This document shows, one piece after another, positions 53,233 through 62,240 of a DNA stretch of 64,000 nucleotides. Numbering within the stretch: the stretch's first letter is position 1; the number at the start of each line of letters is the position of its first letter. The notes below the pieces were generated by a model. That model was not told where the DNA came from and did not search any database. It saw nothing but the letters and a program-made list of their open reading frames with translations. The stretch is from SZUA-365 sp049663345. Lineage in GTDB: Bacteria; Bacteroidota; Ignavibacteria; SZUA-365. The DNA is taken from positions 11,616-75,615 of the forward strand of contig JBATDG010000129.1 in the NCBI GenBank assembly GCA_049663345.1, given 5' to 3'. The position numbers and the translations under genes were made by a program.

Positions 53233-54618
53233 ATGGCAGCGAATGTGACCCCTTCAGTTCCGCAAAATCAAGCCTTCCCTGTAACATTCTGGACCGCGAA
53301 CCTGACAGAGCTTTTCGAGCGCGCCGCGTACTACGCGATGGCGAGTTTTGTTGTGCTCTATCTGGGGCAACTCGGCCTGGGAGATTACTGGCCCAGCACA
53401 TTGAACGGCATCCTCTGGACGCTGGTCTACTTCCTCCCGATTCTTTCCGGCGCCATCGCTGATCAGGTCGGCTTTAAGCGTTCGCTGCTCGCCGCGTTCA
53501 TACTCCTTTCCATCGGGTACTTCCTCATGGGATACCCGGTATGGTTCGGCGGACAGATCATGAGCGATATGGTGTCGAGTGAAATCACGGCGGGAGCCGG
53601 AGTGCTTGTTCCAATCATGTTCGGTATTCTTATCATCGGCATGGGCGGATCGATCATTAAACCCTGTATTTCCGGTACGGTTCAGAAGACAGCGGCCGGG
53701 CGTGCAACCCTCGCATTCGGCATCTTCTATATGGTGATAAATGTTGGTTCGCTGGTTGGACGCGGTATCAGCTATTACGTTCGCACCTCCTACAACCTCA
53801 GCTTCATTTTCGCCGTTGCCGTGGGATGTTCAATCGTCGCTTTCCTCGTCGTGCTTTTCCTCTATCGCGACAGCGCCGAAGATACGCAGGCGCGCCGCGA
53901 CAGGAAGGGCGCCCGCAGCGTCGGACGCATTCTGCTCGACATGGTGCTCGTGCTGCGCAACGGACGCTTCGCAATGTTCCTCCTGGTTTCCAGCGGATTC
54001 TTTTTCATCTACTCGCAGGTTTACAATGTCCTGCCGCTGTATCTGAAGAAGGTCGTGGAAACTGATCCGGCTGTGGATATCTACACCATGGCCAATCCGT
54101 TTGTCATCGTGTTTTTCCAGCTGCTGATTACCAAACTGTTTGGCAAGATGAAGCCCATTCGTTCGATCATCATCGGCATCGTGATTATCGGTGTGTCGAT
54201 GCTGATAAACATCATCCCGATTTACTTCGCCGACAGTGTGCGCTTCCAGGTGTGGGACCTTCTGCCGATCGGTTCACTTTTCATCGTGCTTACAGTCGCG
54301 ATGATTGCGTTTGGTGAACTCTTCACATCCGCGCGCACTTACGAATATATCGGTGCGCTTGCCCCCAAAGGCCAGGAAGGACTCTTCCTCGGCTATGCGA
54401 ATCTTCCGATGGCTATCGGTTCGCTGGTCGGTGGTCCCGCCGGCGCCGCGATTTTCAACGAGATCATGTGCAAGAATTCAACCGTTATGGACAACGGCCT
54501 GCTGCAGCTCGATCCAACGTGGAATACTCTCGGATGGGTCGTGCTGATGGCGATCGGACTTGTCTCCGCATTCAGCATGTGGCTGTATAATCGCTGGCTG
54601 AGGAATCATTCGGAGTGA
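53233..54618 (+). CDS. POT-family proton-coupled peptide transporter
   Basis: A 461-residue major-facilitator protein with about twelve or more transmembrane helices. The POT signature ExxERxxYY is intact in NLTELFERAAYYAM in the first helix, and the IKPCISGTVQK block lies in the next conserved region. It imports di- or tripeptides with protons across the inner membrane. The ATG at 53233 has GGAG five bases upstream; the TTG at 53215 is less likely. Divergent from the ASPIC/UnbV gene; the 190-base gap holds no recognised regulator site. Confidence 0.9.
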   Translation: MAANVTPSVPQNQAFPVTFWTANLTELFERAAYYAMASFVVLYLGQLGLGDYWPSTLNGILWTLVYFLPILSGAIADQVGFKRSLLAAFILLSIGYFLMGYPVWFGGQIMSDMVSSEITAGAGVLVPIMFGILIIGMGGSIIKPCISGTVQKTAAGRATLAFGIFYMVINVGSLVGRGISYYVRTSYNLSFIFAVAVGCSIVAFLVVLFLYRDSAEDTQARRDRKGARSVGRILLDMVLVLRNGRFAMFLLVSSGFFFIYSQVYNVLPLYLKKVVETDPAVDIYTMANPFVIVFFQLLITKLFGKMKPIRSIIIGIVIIGVSMLINIIPIYFADSVRFQVWDLLPIGSLFIVLTVAMIAFGELFTSARTYEYIGALAPKGQEGLFLGYANLPMAIGSLVGGPAGAAIFNEIMCKNSTVMDNGLLQLDPTWNTLGWVVLMAIGLVSAFSMWLYNRWLRNHSE

Positions 54619-54624
54619 GAAGAG

Positions 54625-54697
54625 GTCGAAGAGTCGAAGAGTCAAAAGGTTAAAAGGTTAAAAGGTTAAGACGTAGGACGTAGGACGTAAGACGTGA
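54625..54697. repeat. intergenic short tandem repeats
   Basis: Three successive small repeat families: GTCGAAGA units, three AAAAGGTT units, and ACGTAGG/ACGTAAG units. They are noncoding and lie between the peptide transporter and photolyase genes. Confidence 0.8.
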
Positions 54698-54727
54698 AGA
54701 GGGAAAGAAGTCAGAATATGTATGAAT

Positions 54728-54760
54728 GCACTGAGGCGTGCTTTTGGCGCGCCTCAGTGC
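54728..54760. terminator. stem-loop between convergent genes
   Basis: A 14-bp stem (54728-54741 with 54747-54760, one G-U pair) and TTTTG loop. T-runs after the stem are missing on both strands, so it is a weaker terminator candidate than the others in the window. Confidence 0.5.
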
Positions 54761-54769
54761 GTTGTGAGA

Positions 54770-56209
54770 TCAGGAGAGGGAGCTGAAGAGCGATAGCACC
54801 TTTTCCTTTTGTGCAGCGTGGTCGACGATGGGCGAGGGATAATCTTCGCCGATGATGCATCCGGCTTCCCGCTGCTGCTGCAGAGTGGCGGATGCAGGCG
54901 AGTGGATGAGCTTTGTACTGAAGCCCCGCAGCTCGGGAACCCAGCTTCGAATGTATGCGCCCTCGGGATCAAATTTTCGTGATTGCAGCACGGGATTAAA
55001 AATCCGGAAATACGGTGCGGCGTCGACTCCGGTTGACGCCGACCATTGCCAGCCGCCGTTGTTGGATGCGAGTTCGAAATCGAGCAGTCCGGCAGCGAAA
55101 TATTCCTCTCCCCGCCGCCAGTCAATCAGCAGATCTTTCGTCAGAAACATGGAGACAACCATGCGCAGGCGATTGTGCATCCAACCGGTGGCGTTGAATT
55201 GCCTCATGGCAGCGTCGACGAGCGGGAAGCCGGTATGGCCTTCACACCAGGCCTCGTAATGCGCCTCGCTGCCCGGCCAGGCGATTTTGTCGTATTTCTG
55301 TTGAAAGGCGTGGTTGACGACGAAGGGGAAGCGGTCAAGAATCATCTGATAGAATTCCCGCCAGATCAATTCCGAAAGCCAGGTCGCGGCGCCGACGCTA
55401 TGCTCGGCTATTGCGATGCGCACGCATTCGCGAATGGAAATCGTGCCGAAGCGCAAATGAACGGACAGTCCGGACGTGCCATCGCGCTGAGGAAAATCCC
55501 GCCCTTCTTTATAGTTCACTATTCGTGGAATGAAATCCATAAGCCGCGCGCGCGCGGCATCCTCGCCGGCCTCGAGCCAGAGTGAATGCTCCTTGAAGCC
55601 GAGGTCGCTGAGCGCCCAGGAGTGGCTTCGTCCCCAGAGTCGGGAGACAGGCGCCAGCCGGATCAGATCCGCTTCCCGGGGCAAGTGCGGCGGAACGCCG
55701 ACCAACTCCTCTTTTTCAAAGCGGCGCAGCCATGCGTTTTTATAGGGTGTGAAAACGCGATAGGCTTCACCATTTTCTTTCTCAACTTCCCTTCCTTCAA
55801 AAATCACCTGATCCTTGAAGCTTTTGAAATGCCGCCCCTGCGCCGTCACCGCGCGGGCGATGGCATCGTCCCGGATTTTCGAATAAGGATCGTAATCACG
55901 GTTACTGTACACCGCATCAACATCGAGAGCTTCTGCCAGTTCGGGAAGCAGGTGCTGGGGGTCGCCGTGGAGTATCAGCAGATCCGATCCGTGTCCGCGG
56001 ATGCGCCGCCGCAACTCCTTCACGCTTTCGTGAATGAATGTCAGGCGCCGGTCCCGCCTATCCTGCAGATCGTCCAGAATATTGCTGTCGAAAATAAATA
56101 CCGGAATAACACGTGCAGAATCAGCGGTCGCAGCTGCAAGGCCTGTATTATCCGCGATCCGCAGGTCGCGCCGATACCAGAAAAGGATGGTGGAGTCGGA
56201 TGAAATCAT
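54770..56209 (-). CDS. phr: deoxyribodipyrimidine photolyase
   Basis: A 479-residue flavoprotein that splits UV-induced pyrimidine dimers using light. The N-terminal antenna domain starts TILFWYRRDLRIADNTGL. The FAD domain contains LIWREFYQMIL, GHTGFPLVDAAMRQFNATGWMHNRLRM and WQWSASTGVDAAPYFRIFNP, all characteristic of class I photolyases. The ATG at 56209 starts the family N-terminus with GAAGAAG upstream; 56227 is an alternative. The reading frame continues to 56401 with no similarity. Confidence 0.95.
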   Translation of the reverse strand: MISSDSTILFWYRRDLRIADNTGLAAATADSARVIPVFIFDSNILDDLQDRRDRRLTFIHESVKELRRRIRGHGSDLLILHGDPQHLLPELAEALDVDAVYSNRDYDPYSKIRDDAIARAVTAQGRHFKSFKDQVIFEGREVEKENGEAYRVFTPYKNAWLRRFEKEELVGVPPHLPREADLIRLAPVSRLWGRSHSWALSDLGFKEHSLWLEAGEDAARARLMDFIPRIVNYKEGRDFPQRDGTSGLSVHLRFGTISIRECVRIAIAEHSVGAATWLSELIWREFYQMILDRFPFVVNHAFQQKYDKIAWPGSEAHYEAWCEGHTGFPLVDAAMRQFNATGWMHNRLRMVVSMFLTKDLLIDWRRGEEYFAAGLLDFELASNNGGWQWSASTGVDAAPYFRIFNPVLQSRKFDPEGAYIRSWVPELRGFSTKLIHSPASATLQQQREAGCIIGEDYPSPIVDHAAQKEKVLSLFSSLS

Positions 56210-56530
56210 TGCTGCTTCTTCGTGCATTATGTGAGAAAAACTGACACTGGTGTATAAAAGATGAAACACCGCGACCGGGGAAATGATTCGGTTCGTTAGA
56301 AGAGACAGCGCGGGAAATTGTTCCCGGTGCGACTTTGGATGGAGGGAAATGGTCTGTACGTGCCGATATCGGCGGAAATGTGGGTTGTATGCGCTCATCA
56401 TATACTAACAAAGGGCTCATGTTGCTCTGACACGGTAGTGCTAGCTTTGTATATGAAAATTATGCAACGCGACTATGTTCTGTTCGCTTGCGAAGCGCAG
56501 AATATCTACTCACAAATTTTTGGAGAATGA
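56210..56530. other. divergent intergenic region (photolyase / phosphate porin)
   Basis: 321 bases. A TAGCTTTG at 56442-56449 matches TAnnTTTG, with TTG at 56422-56424 upstream; this may be the promoter of the porin-Pst genes. I saw no match to the E. coli-type Pho box (CTGTCAT repeats). An open frame on the minus strand is only the upstream extension of the photolyase frame. Confidence 0.4.
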
Positions 56531-57799
56531 ATGAAACGGTTTCTGGTAATGATGGCCATCGTTGTTCTGAGCGTCCCTGCGGCACTTCATGCGCAGGAAG
56601 ATGTTGCGACGAAGGTGGAGGAAATGGGAAGTCAGATCGGCGGTATGGATGAAGCGATAAAGGAACTTCAGCACGACCGCGACGCCATGAAGAAAATCAA
56701 GATCAGCGGCTACATTCAGATGAACTGGGAAAAAACGGAATCGATGAGTGGTTTTGGTTCGGATCCCTACGACGCCAGCGATGAAGTGAAATCACGTTTT
56801 CGTCTGCGTCGCTCCCGCCTGAAATTCCAGTACAGCGACACATTCGGCCGCCTGGTCATTCAGGGAGACTTCGGTAACGCGAAGTTCGAATTGAAAGATG
56901 CCTATCTGGAATTCGACGATCCCTGGATTCGCATGATGTCTCTTCGCTTTGGTGTGTTCAACCGTCCGACCTACGAAGTCGAGTACTCCTCAAGTCAACG
57001 TGAGTCCGTAGAACGGTCGGCAGTTACCCGCGCGCTCTATCCCGGCGAACGCGACATGGGAGCGATGCTCACTGTTTCACCGGAAGACATGTTCACCCTG
57101 CAGCTTGCTGCATTCAACAATACACAGCTCGGTACATTCTCGCAGAGCAATCCCAACTATGGCACCGAGCCCCTGTACTTCATGGCACGTTTGACGAAGA
57201 CATTCACTCTCGGAGACCTCGGACTTGATGTCGGTGCGCATGCCCGTCTCGGAAACGTACGACTCAACACGAACAGCGTTATAGAAAGCGATTCTCCGGC
57301 ATCCGGCAGCGGCGCCGTGGTCGACACGACCACCTATAAGGTGGGTGATGGACTTGCCCGCAACTGGTTCGGCTTCGAAGCCCAGCTCTACTATGACTTC
57401 CTCGGCGGCATGAAAATCATGGGTGAATACATGATGGGACAGGACGTAAACCAGCTCAGCACTTCAGCAACCCCGTCACCTGCACGCGTCCGCGACTTCA
57501 CTGGCTGGTATATCATGCTGGTCAAGAACCTCGGCACTGACTTCCAGTTCGCCGTCAAGTACGACACCTACGCGCCGAACAGCACCCTCGATTATGACAT
57601 GATCAACACATCCTCGGAATTGACCCGCAGCACACTCGGTCTCGGTATCCATAACTACTCCTTCGACAATGTGCGTCTTACCCTCTGGTACGACATGAAC
57701 ACGACGAAGACCAACGAATTTACTTCAGGCAGCACCAAGCCGTTCTCCGCTGACCCGATCGACAATCTGCTCACCTTCCGCGCTCAGTACAAATTCTGA
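56531..57799 (+). CDS. OprP/OprO-type phosphate-selective porin
   Basis: A 422-residue outer-membrane protein with a signal peptide ending near LHAQ. A short coiled-coil-like segment (VATKVEEMGSQIGGMDEAIKELQHDRDAMKK) precedes the barrel, as in OprP-like porins. The barrel starts ISGYIQMNWEK and has the RFRLRRSRLKFQY strand typical of the family and a C-terminal LLTFRAQYKF. GGAG lies close upstream of the ATG. Its position before pstS supports phosphate as the substrate. Confidence 0.9.
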   Translation: MKRFLVMMAIVVLSVPAALHAQEDVATKVEEMGSQIGGMDEAIKELQHDRDAMKKIKISGYIQMNWEKTESMSGFGSDPYDASDEVKSRFRLRRSRLKFQYSDTFGRLVIQGDFGNAKFELKDAYLEFDDPWIRMMSLRFGVFNRPTYEVEYSSSQRESVERSAVTRALYPGERDMGAMLTVSPEDMFTLQLAAFNNTQLGTFSQSNPNYGTEPLYFMARLTKTFTLGDLGLDVGAHARLGNVRLNTNSVIESDSPASGSGAVVDTTTYKVGDGLARNWFGFEAQLYYDFLGGMKIMGEYMMGQDVNQLSTSATPSPARVRDFTGWYIMLVKNLGTDFQFAVKYDTYAPNSTLDYDMINTSSELTRSTLGLGIHNYSFDNVRLTLWYDMNTTKTNEFTSGSTKPFSADPIDNLLTFRAQYKF

Positions 57800-57868
57800 T
57801 CCTGCGGCCTGTAAAGCAGAAAACAAGAGTATCGAATCATAAATAACATCGAATAAGGAAAGAACTCC

Positions 57869-58684
57869 ATGAAATTCAAAAGCATCGCGCTGTTCCTTCT
57901 CCTCGCCATCGCGACCGTCGTCACGATCAGTGCCACGGAAAAGATCACAGTGAAGGGATCCGATACGATGGTGATCCTGTCTCAGCGCTGGGCTGAGCGC
58001 TACATGTCCAAGAATAAGGGCGTCGTCATTCAGGTTACGGGTGGCGGCTCGGGTACCGGCATCTCTGCTCTCATCAATGGCACGACCGACATCTGCAATG
58101 CTTCGCGTCCGATGAAGTCCTCAGAGATCAAGAAACTCAAGGAGCGTTTCGGAACGCTCGGCGTGGAAATTCCCTGCGGCAAGGACGGACTTTCTCTCTA
58201 CGTGAATGAGAAGAACCCTGTGAAGGGACTTACCATCGAGCAGATCAAAAACATCTACACCGAGAAGATCACCAACTGGAAAGAAGTCGGTGGTGCGGAT
58301 GCGAAGATTGTGCTCTACTCCCGAGAGAATAACTCCGGTACGTATGTCTACTTTAAGGACAACGTGCTGAAGGGCGCCGATTACTCGCCTTCATGTCAGA
58401 ACCTTCCCGGAACCGCAGCCGTCGTTAACGCGGTGGCGAAGGACAAGTACGGCATCGGCTACGGCGGCGCAGCCTACGGCAAGGGCATTCGCGAACTTGA
58501 GGTCAACGGCTATGCGCCGACCAAGGAAAACGTCGCCAGCGGAAAATATCCGATCGCACGTTTCCTCTACATGTATGTGCGCAACAAACCTACGGGTGCT
58601 ATGAAACAGTTCATCGACTGGGTCCTCAGTCCGGAAGGACAGGCAGTCGTCGCTGAAGTTGGCTACTTTCCCGTGCGGGGATAA
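57869..58684 (+). CDS. pstS: periplasmic phosphate-binding protein PstS
   Basis: A 271-residue solute-binding protein with a signal peptide. Phosphate-binding loops are recognisable: VKGSDTMVILSQRWAE, TGGGSGTGISALINGTTDI and YSRENNSGTYVYFKD, followed by GTAAVVNAVAKDKYGIGYGG. No lipobox Cys, so it is probably soluble. It delivers inorganic phosphate to PstC-PstA. It sits 69 bases after the porin gene and 163 before pstC. Confidence 0.95.
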   Translation: MKFKSIALFLLLAIATVVTISATEKITVKGSDTMVILSQRWAERYMSKNKGVVIQVTGGGSGTGISALINGTTDICNASRPMKSSEIKKLKERFGTLGVEIPCGKDGLSLYVNEKNPVKGLTIEQIKNIYTEKITNWKEVGGADAKIVLYSRENNSGTYVYFKDNVLKGADYSPSCQNLPGTAAVVNAVAKDKYGIGYGGAAYGKGIRELEVNGYAPTKENVASGKYPIARFLYMYVRNKPTGAMKQFIDWVLSPEGQAVVAEVGYFPVRG

Positions 58685-58847
58685 CCCTGAGGGATAAGAC
58701 TCCAGACTTCGACTCCGGAAAGGAACAGGTCTCCAGGGTCACACTTCTTAGATGAAACAATGCATGATGACCGCATGCATCCTTGTACTGGATGCATGCG
58801 GCATCTTGCGGAAACTGCACATTCACTTTAGTGAACCGATACAACGC

Positions 58848-60167
58848 ATGGCCGACATCGAAGAAATTGAATCAGGTCCCAAGGGCGAAAAGGCCCCGGC
58901 CGCAAATGAAAAGCAGAGCCCGGAGGGAACTTCCCAACGCGGCGGTACTGCGGCGCGGCTGCTTATTCATCCTCCCCTGACAGAAGGGAAAAGATTCTAC
59001 CTCAGCGAATTTATCGCGGAGCGCACCATTCAGGCGGTCGCTTTTCTTTCCATCGCAGCGATCCTCGCAATTTTCTATTACGTGTTTCAGGAAGCCAGCT
59101 GGGCGTTTCGCGGCGATGCAGAAACCACCATTGTTTCCTCACCTGCTCAGGATGGCGATCTTCAGCCTGCGACGTACGGCAGCGAGGAGGATCTTCGTCC
59201 TGCAACGTACGGCAGCGAAGAGGATCTTCGTCCTGCGACGTACGGCAGCGAAGAGGACCTTCGTCCTGCGACGTACGGAGTGGTTGACGGGGAATCGACA
59301 CCGCCGAAAGTCGAGGGTGGGGCTCAGGACCTGAGCGATTATTCCATGAGTATTGAATCTTCGGGCAACAACAAATCCATCTCGGTAGGACAGCTTATTT
59401 TTCCCAATGATACGATCAAGGGGAAAGCGGAATATATATGGCAGCCGGTTTCCCAGGTACCGAAATACAGCTTCGTGCCGCTTTTTGTAGGCGCGCTGAA
59501 AGTGACGCTGCTCGGCCTGATGGTCGCGGCGCCGATCGCAATTCTTGCGGCGCTGTTCACCAGCATGTTCGCCCCGAAATGGATGCGCGAAATCATGAAG
59601 CCCGCAATTGAAATCCTCGCCGGTTTTCCATCGGTCGTCATTGGTTTCTTCTGCCTGATGACACTGGCGACTGTCGTGCAATCCATCACCGGCTCTCCAT
59701 TCCGTCTGAATTCCCTTGTTGGCGGCCTCGGCATGTCCATCGCGGTCATTCCAATTATATACACCGTGACGGAAGACGCCCTTTCCGCTGTCCCTAAGTA
59801 CATGAGGGATGCGAGTATCGCGCTTGGCGCCTCTCGCTGGCAGACTGCTTACCGCGTGCTCCTTCCTGCGGCGACACCGGGAGTATTCGCAGCTGTCATC
59901 CTCGGCTTCGGTCGCGCCTTCGGCGAAACCATGATCGCACTTATGGCCACTGGCAACGCCGCACTGGTCTCCACCGACATCCTTGAATCCGTTCGCACCA
60001 TGGCTGCGACCATCGGCGCGGAGATGGCGGAAGTTGAATTTCACAGCGTGCATTACGGGGTGCTTTTTCTCATCGGAGCTTTACTGTTCGTCATCACATT
60101 CACGCTCAACGCTGTCGCCGAATTCTACGTGCGCAAGCGGCTGCTTAAAAGATTCCAGGGGAACTAG
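58848..60167 (+). CDS. pstC: phosphate ABC transporter permease PstC, with repeat-containing loop
   Basis: About 439 residues from the ATG at 58848 (frame open from 58752). After a 65-residue hydrophilic N-terminus come helix 1 (TIQAVAFLSIAAILAIFYYVF), a long periplasmic loop and the permease core with the EAA motif YMRDASIALGASRWQTAYRVLLP and GRAFGETMIALMATGN. The loop contains four tandem copies of an 11-residue unit, consensus DLRPATYGSEE. Normal PstC is near 300 residues, so both the N-terminus and the loop are additions. Confidence 0.93.
   Translation: MADIEEIESGPKGEKAPAANEKQSPEGTSQRGGTAARLLIHPPLTEGKRFYLSEFIAERTIQAVAFLSIAAILAIFYYVFQEASWAFRGDAETTIVSSPAQDGDLQPATYGSEEDLRPATYGSEEDLRPATYGSEEDLRPATYGVVDGESTPPKVEGGAQDLSDYSMSIESSGNNKSISVGQLIFPNDTIKGKAEYIWQPVSQVPKYSFVPLFVGALKVTLLGLMVAAPIAILAALFTSMFAPKWMREIMKPAIEILAGFPSVVIGFFCLMTLATVVQSITGSPFRLNSLVGGLGMSIAVIPIIYTVTEDALSAVPKYMRDASIALGASRWQTAYRVLLPAATPGVFAAVILGFGRAFGETMIALMATGNAALVSTDILESVRTMAATIGAEMAEVEFHSVHYGVLFLIGALLFVITFTLNAVAEFYVRKRLLKRFQGN
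59157..59279 (+). repeat. 33-bp in-frame tandem repeat in pstC
   Basis: Three complete units (59157-59189, 59190-59222, 59223-59255) and one partial (59256-59279) differ at only a few positions. Because the unit is 33 bp, copy-number change keeps the reading frame. Units are contiguous with no spacers. Confidence 0.95.
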
Positions 60168-60170
60168 CAA

Positions 60171-61457
60171 ATGGCAATGCAACAAAAAATACGCTACGGC
60201 TTAATCTCAGTGTCGCTGCTGCTGCTTGCCGTTTCGCTGTTCTTCCTGCTGGTGGTCTTCCTTCCATGGTATGCAGCTCTCGGCGTTATCGCCGCGGGGA
60301 TTGGCGCATCGCCGTTTATCTGGAGGAGGCAAACGCTGGACACGCGGCGCATTCTCAGCGAAAACCTCTTTGTGATTGTTTCCGGTGTCACGGCGTTGAT
60401 CATCGTCGTGTTCGTCGTGTACTTCCTTGTGCATATTTTTCTGCTCGGTCAATCACAGCTATCGTGGTCTTTCCTCGTCAATGCGCCGGCAGAGGGACTC
60501 ACCGAAGGCGGTATTTTCCCCGCCATCGTTGGTACCGCGCTGTTGGTCATCATCATGTCGCTTGCTGCGGTCCCAATCGGTACTGTCACAGCTATTTATC
60601 TGACCGAATACGCAAGCGCCACTTCGATTACGGCACGCTTCATTCGTTTCGCAGTCAACACCCTCGCCGGTGTGCCCGCAATTGTGTTCGGACTTTTCGG
60701 ACTCGGCTTTTTCATCGGCACTCTCGGCAAGCAAATGGACACGGTTGAATTCAACAGCAGAATGAATGACTTCGACAATATCGTCACTGTGGGGGCTTCG
60801 CCGTTCGCCGACGATGGAAAGGCCACCGCTTCCGAGATAGCACAGATGCTCGAAACCGATGATGCGGAAGGTTGGAGCGCACAGATCGAAAAGCTGCGGA
60901 TTCTCAAGGAGATCAAGGGAGATGAACCTGTTCCTGCGAAAGAGGTCAAGGAGTTTTTTACCCAACAGAAGAGGCCGCATTGGGGACAGCCATCCATTCT
61001 CTGGGCAGCACTCACGATGGCCCTGCTGACACTTCCCGTGGTCATAGTTTCGGTGGAGGAAGCGATCAAGAGCGTTCCGAAGGAATTGCGTGAGGCGAGC
61101 CTGGCTCTGGGTGCGACCAAGTGGAAAACAATCCGCAGCATCGTTATTCCCGGATCCATGGCTGGCATTCTCACAGGTGCGATTCTTGCGGTCAGCCGCG
61201 GGGCCGGGGAAGTCGCGCCCATTCTGTTCACCGGAGCGGCGTATTACCTGCCAGAGCTTCCGAGCGGACTCTCGTCACAGTTCATGGAACTCGGTTATCA
61301 TATCTACGTGCTCACGACGCAGTCCACCAACGTCGAGGCCACAAAGCCGCTGCTCTATGCAACGACATTCGTATTGTTGATGCTCACGTTCACGCTCAAT
61401 TTCACAGCCATATTTCTGCGTTCCCGCGTTCGCGCGCGGATGAGCAGACTCAGCTGA
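60171..61457 (+). CDS. pstA: phosphate ABC transporter permease PstA, enlarged
   Basis: A 428-residue permease. Two extra hydrophobic segments (10-50) precede the usual first helix (65-92). The core has VGTALLVIIMSLAAVPIGTVTAIYL and the EAA motif ELREASLALGATKWKTIRSIVIPG with the SRGAGEVAPILFTGAAYYLP block. Residues 187-272 form a hydrophilic, partly acidic insertion not found in the standard 280-300 residue PstA. It starts three bases after the pstC stop codon. Confidence 0.94.
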   Translation: MAMQQKIRYGLISVSLLLLAVSLFFLLVVFLPWYAALGVIAAGIGASPFIWRRQTLDTRRILSENLFVIVSGVTALIIVVFVVYFLVHIFLLGQSQLSWSFLVNAPAEGLTEGGIFPAIVGTALLVIIMSLAAVPIGTVTAIYLTEYASATSITARFIRFAVNTLAGVPAIVFGLFGLGFFIGTLGKQMDTVEFNSRMNDFDNIVTVGASPFADDGKATASEIAQMLETDDAEGWSAQIEKLRILKEIKGDEPVPAKEVKEFFTQQKRPHWGQPSILWAALTMALLTLPVVIVSVEEAIKSVPKELREASLALGATKWKTIRSIVIPGSMAGILTGAILAVSRGAGEVAPILFTGAAYYLPELPSGLSSQFMELGYHIYVLTTQSTNVEATKPLLYATTFVLLMLTFTLNFTAIFLRSRVRARMSRLS

Positions 61458-61481
61458 CATTCCAAAAACACACGCAGAGAA

Positions 61482-62240
61482 ATGAAAAGCACCAAGATCA
61501 GCGTAGAGAATCTTAACCTGCATTATGGCTCCAAACAGGCGCTGCAGGACATCACGATCGACCTTCTCGAAAAAAAGGTCACCGCGTTTATCGGTCCTTC
61601 GGGCTGCGGGAAATCCACCTTCCTCCGCACGCTCAACCGCATGAACGACCTCATCGACGGAGTGCGCATCACCGGTTCTGTGCGCATAGACGACGTCAAT
61701 ATCTACGATAAAAACGTCGATGTAGTACGTCTGCGCAAGCGGATCGGCATGGTATTCCAGAAATCGAATCCGTTCCCCAAATCCGTCTACGACAATGTGG
61801 CTTATGGACCACGCGTCAACGGCATTCGCGACCGCGGAGCGCTCGATGAAATTGTTGAGGAGAGTCTCAAGCAGGCAGCGATCTGGGACGAAGTAAAGGA
61901 CCGGTTGAAGGATTCCGCTCTCGGTCTTTCCGGCGGGCAGCAGCAGCGGCTCTGTATTGCGCGATCCCTCGCTGTCAATCCCGACATCCTGCTGATGGAC
62001 GAGCCTGCCAGCGCGCTCGATCCCATCTCCACAGCAAAAATCGAAGAATTGATCTTTGAATTAAAATCGAGGTACACGATATTGATCGTCACGCATAATA
62101 TGCAGCAGGCGGCCCGCGTCAGCGACTACACCGCGTTCTTTTACATGGGCGAAATGGTGGAGTACGACAAGACCCGCACGATATTCACCAAACCGAATAA
62201 TCCCAAAACGGAAGAATACGTGACCGGGAGGTTCGGATGA
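61482..62240 (+). CDS. pstB: phosphate ABC transporter ATP-binding protein PstB
   Basis: A 252-residue ABC ATPase that powers the Pst importer. Walker A GPSGCGKSTFLRTLNRMN, signature LSGGQQQRLCIARSLA and Walker B ILLMDEPASALDP are intact, with the PstB-typical NPFPKSVYDNVAYGPRVNG block. It overlaps phoU by four bases (ATGA), so the two are translationally coupled. Confidence 0.98.
   Translation: MKSTKISVENLNLHYGSKQALQDITIDLLEKKVTAFIGPSGCGKSTFLRTLNRMNDLIDGVRITGSVRIDDVNIYDKNVDVVRLRKRIGMVFQKSNPFPKSVYDNVAYGPRVNGIRDRGALDEIVEESLKQAAIWDEVKDRLKDSALGLSGGQQQRLCIARSLAVNPDILLMDEPASALDPISTAKIEELIFELKSRYTILIVTHNMQQAARVSDYTAFFYMGEMVEYDKTRTIFTKPNNPKTEEYVTGRFG

Noticed and set aside
56402..56530. E. coli-type Pho box before the porin gene
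   Set aside because: No pair of CTGTCAT-like heptamers with proper spacing could be found.
59157..59279. CRISPR-like array
   Set aside because: The 33-bp units are directly contiguous with no spacers and are in frame within pstC.
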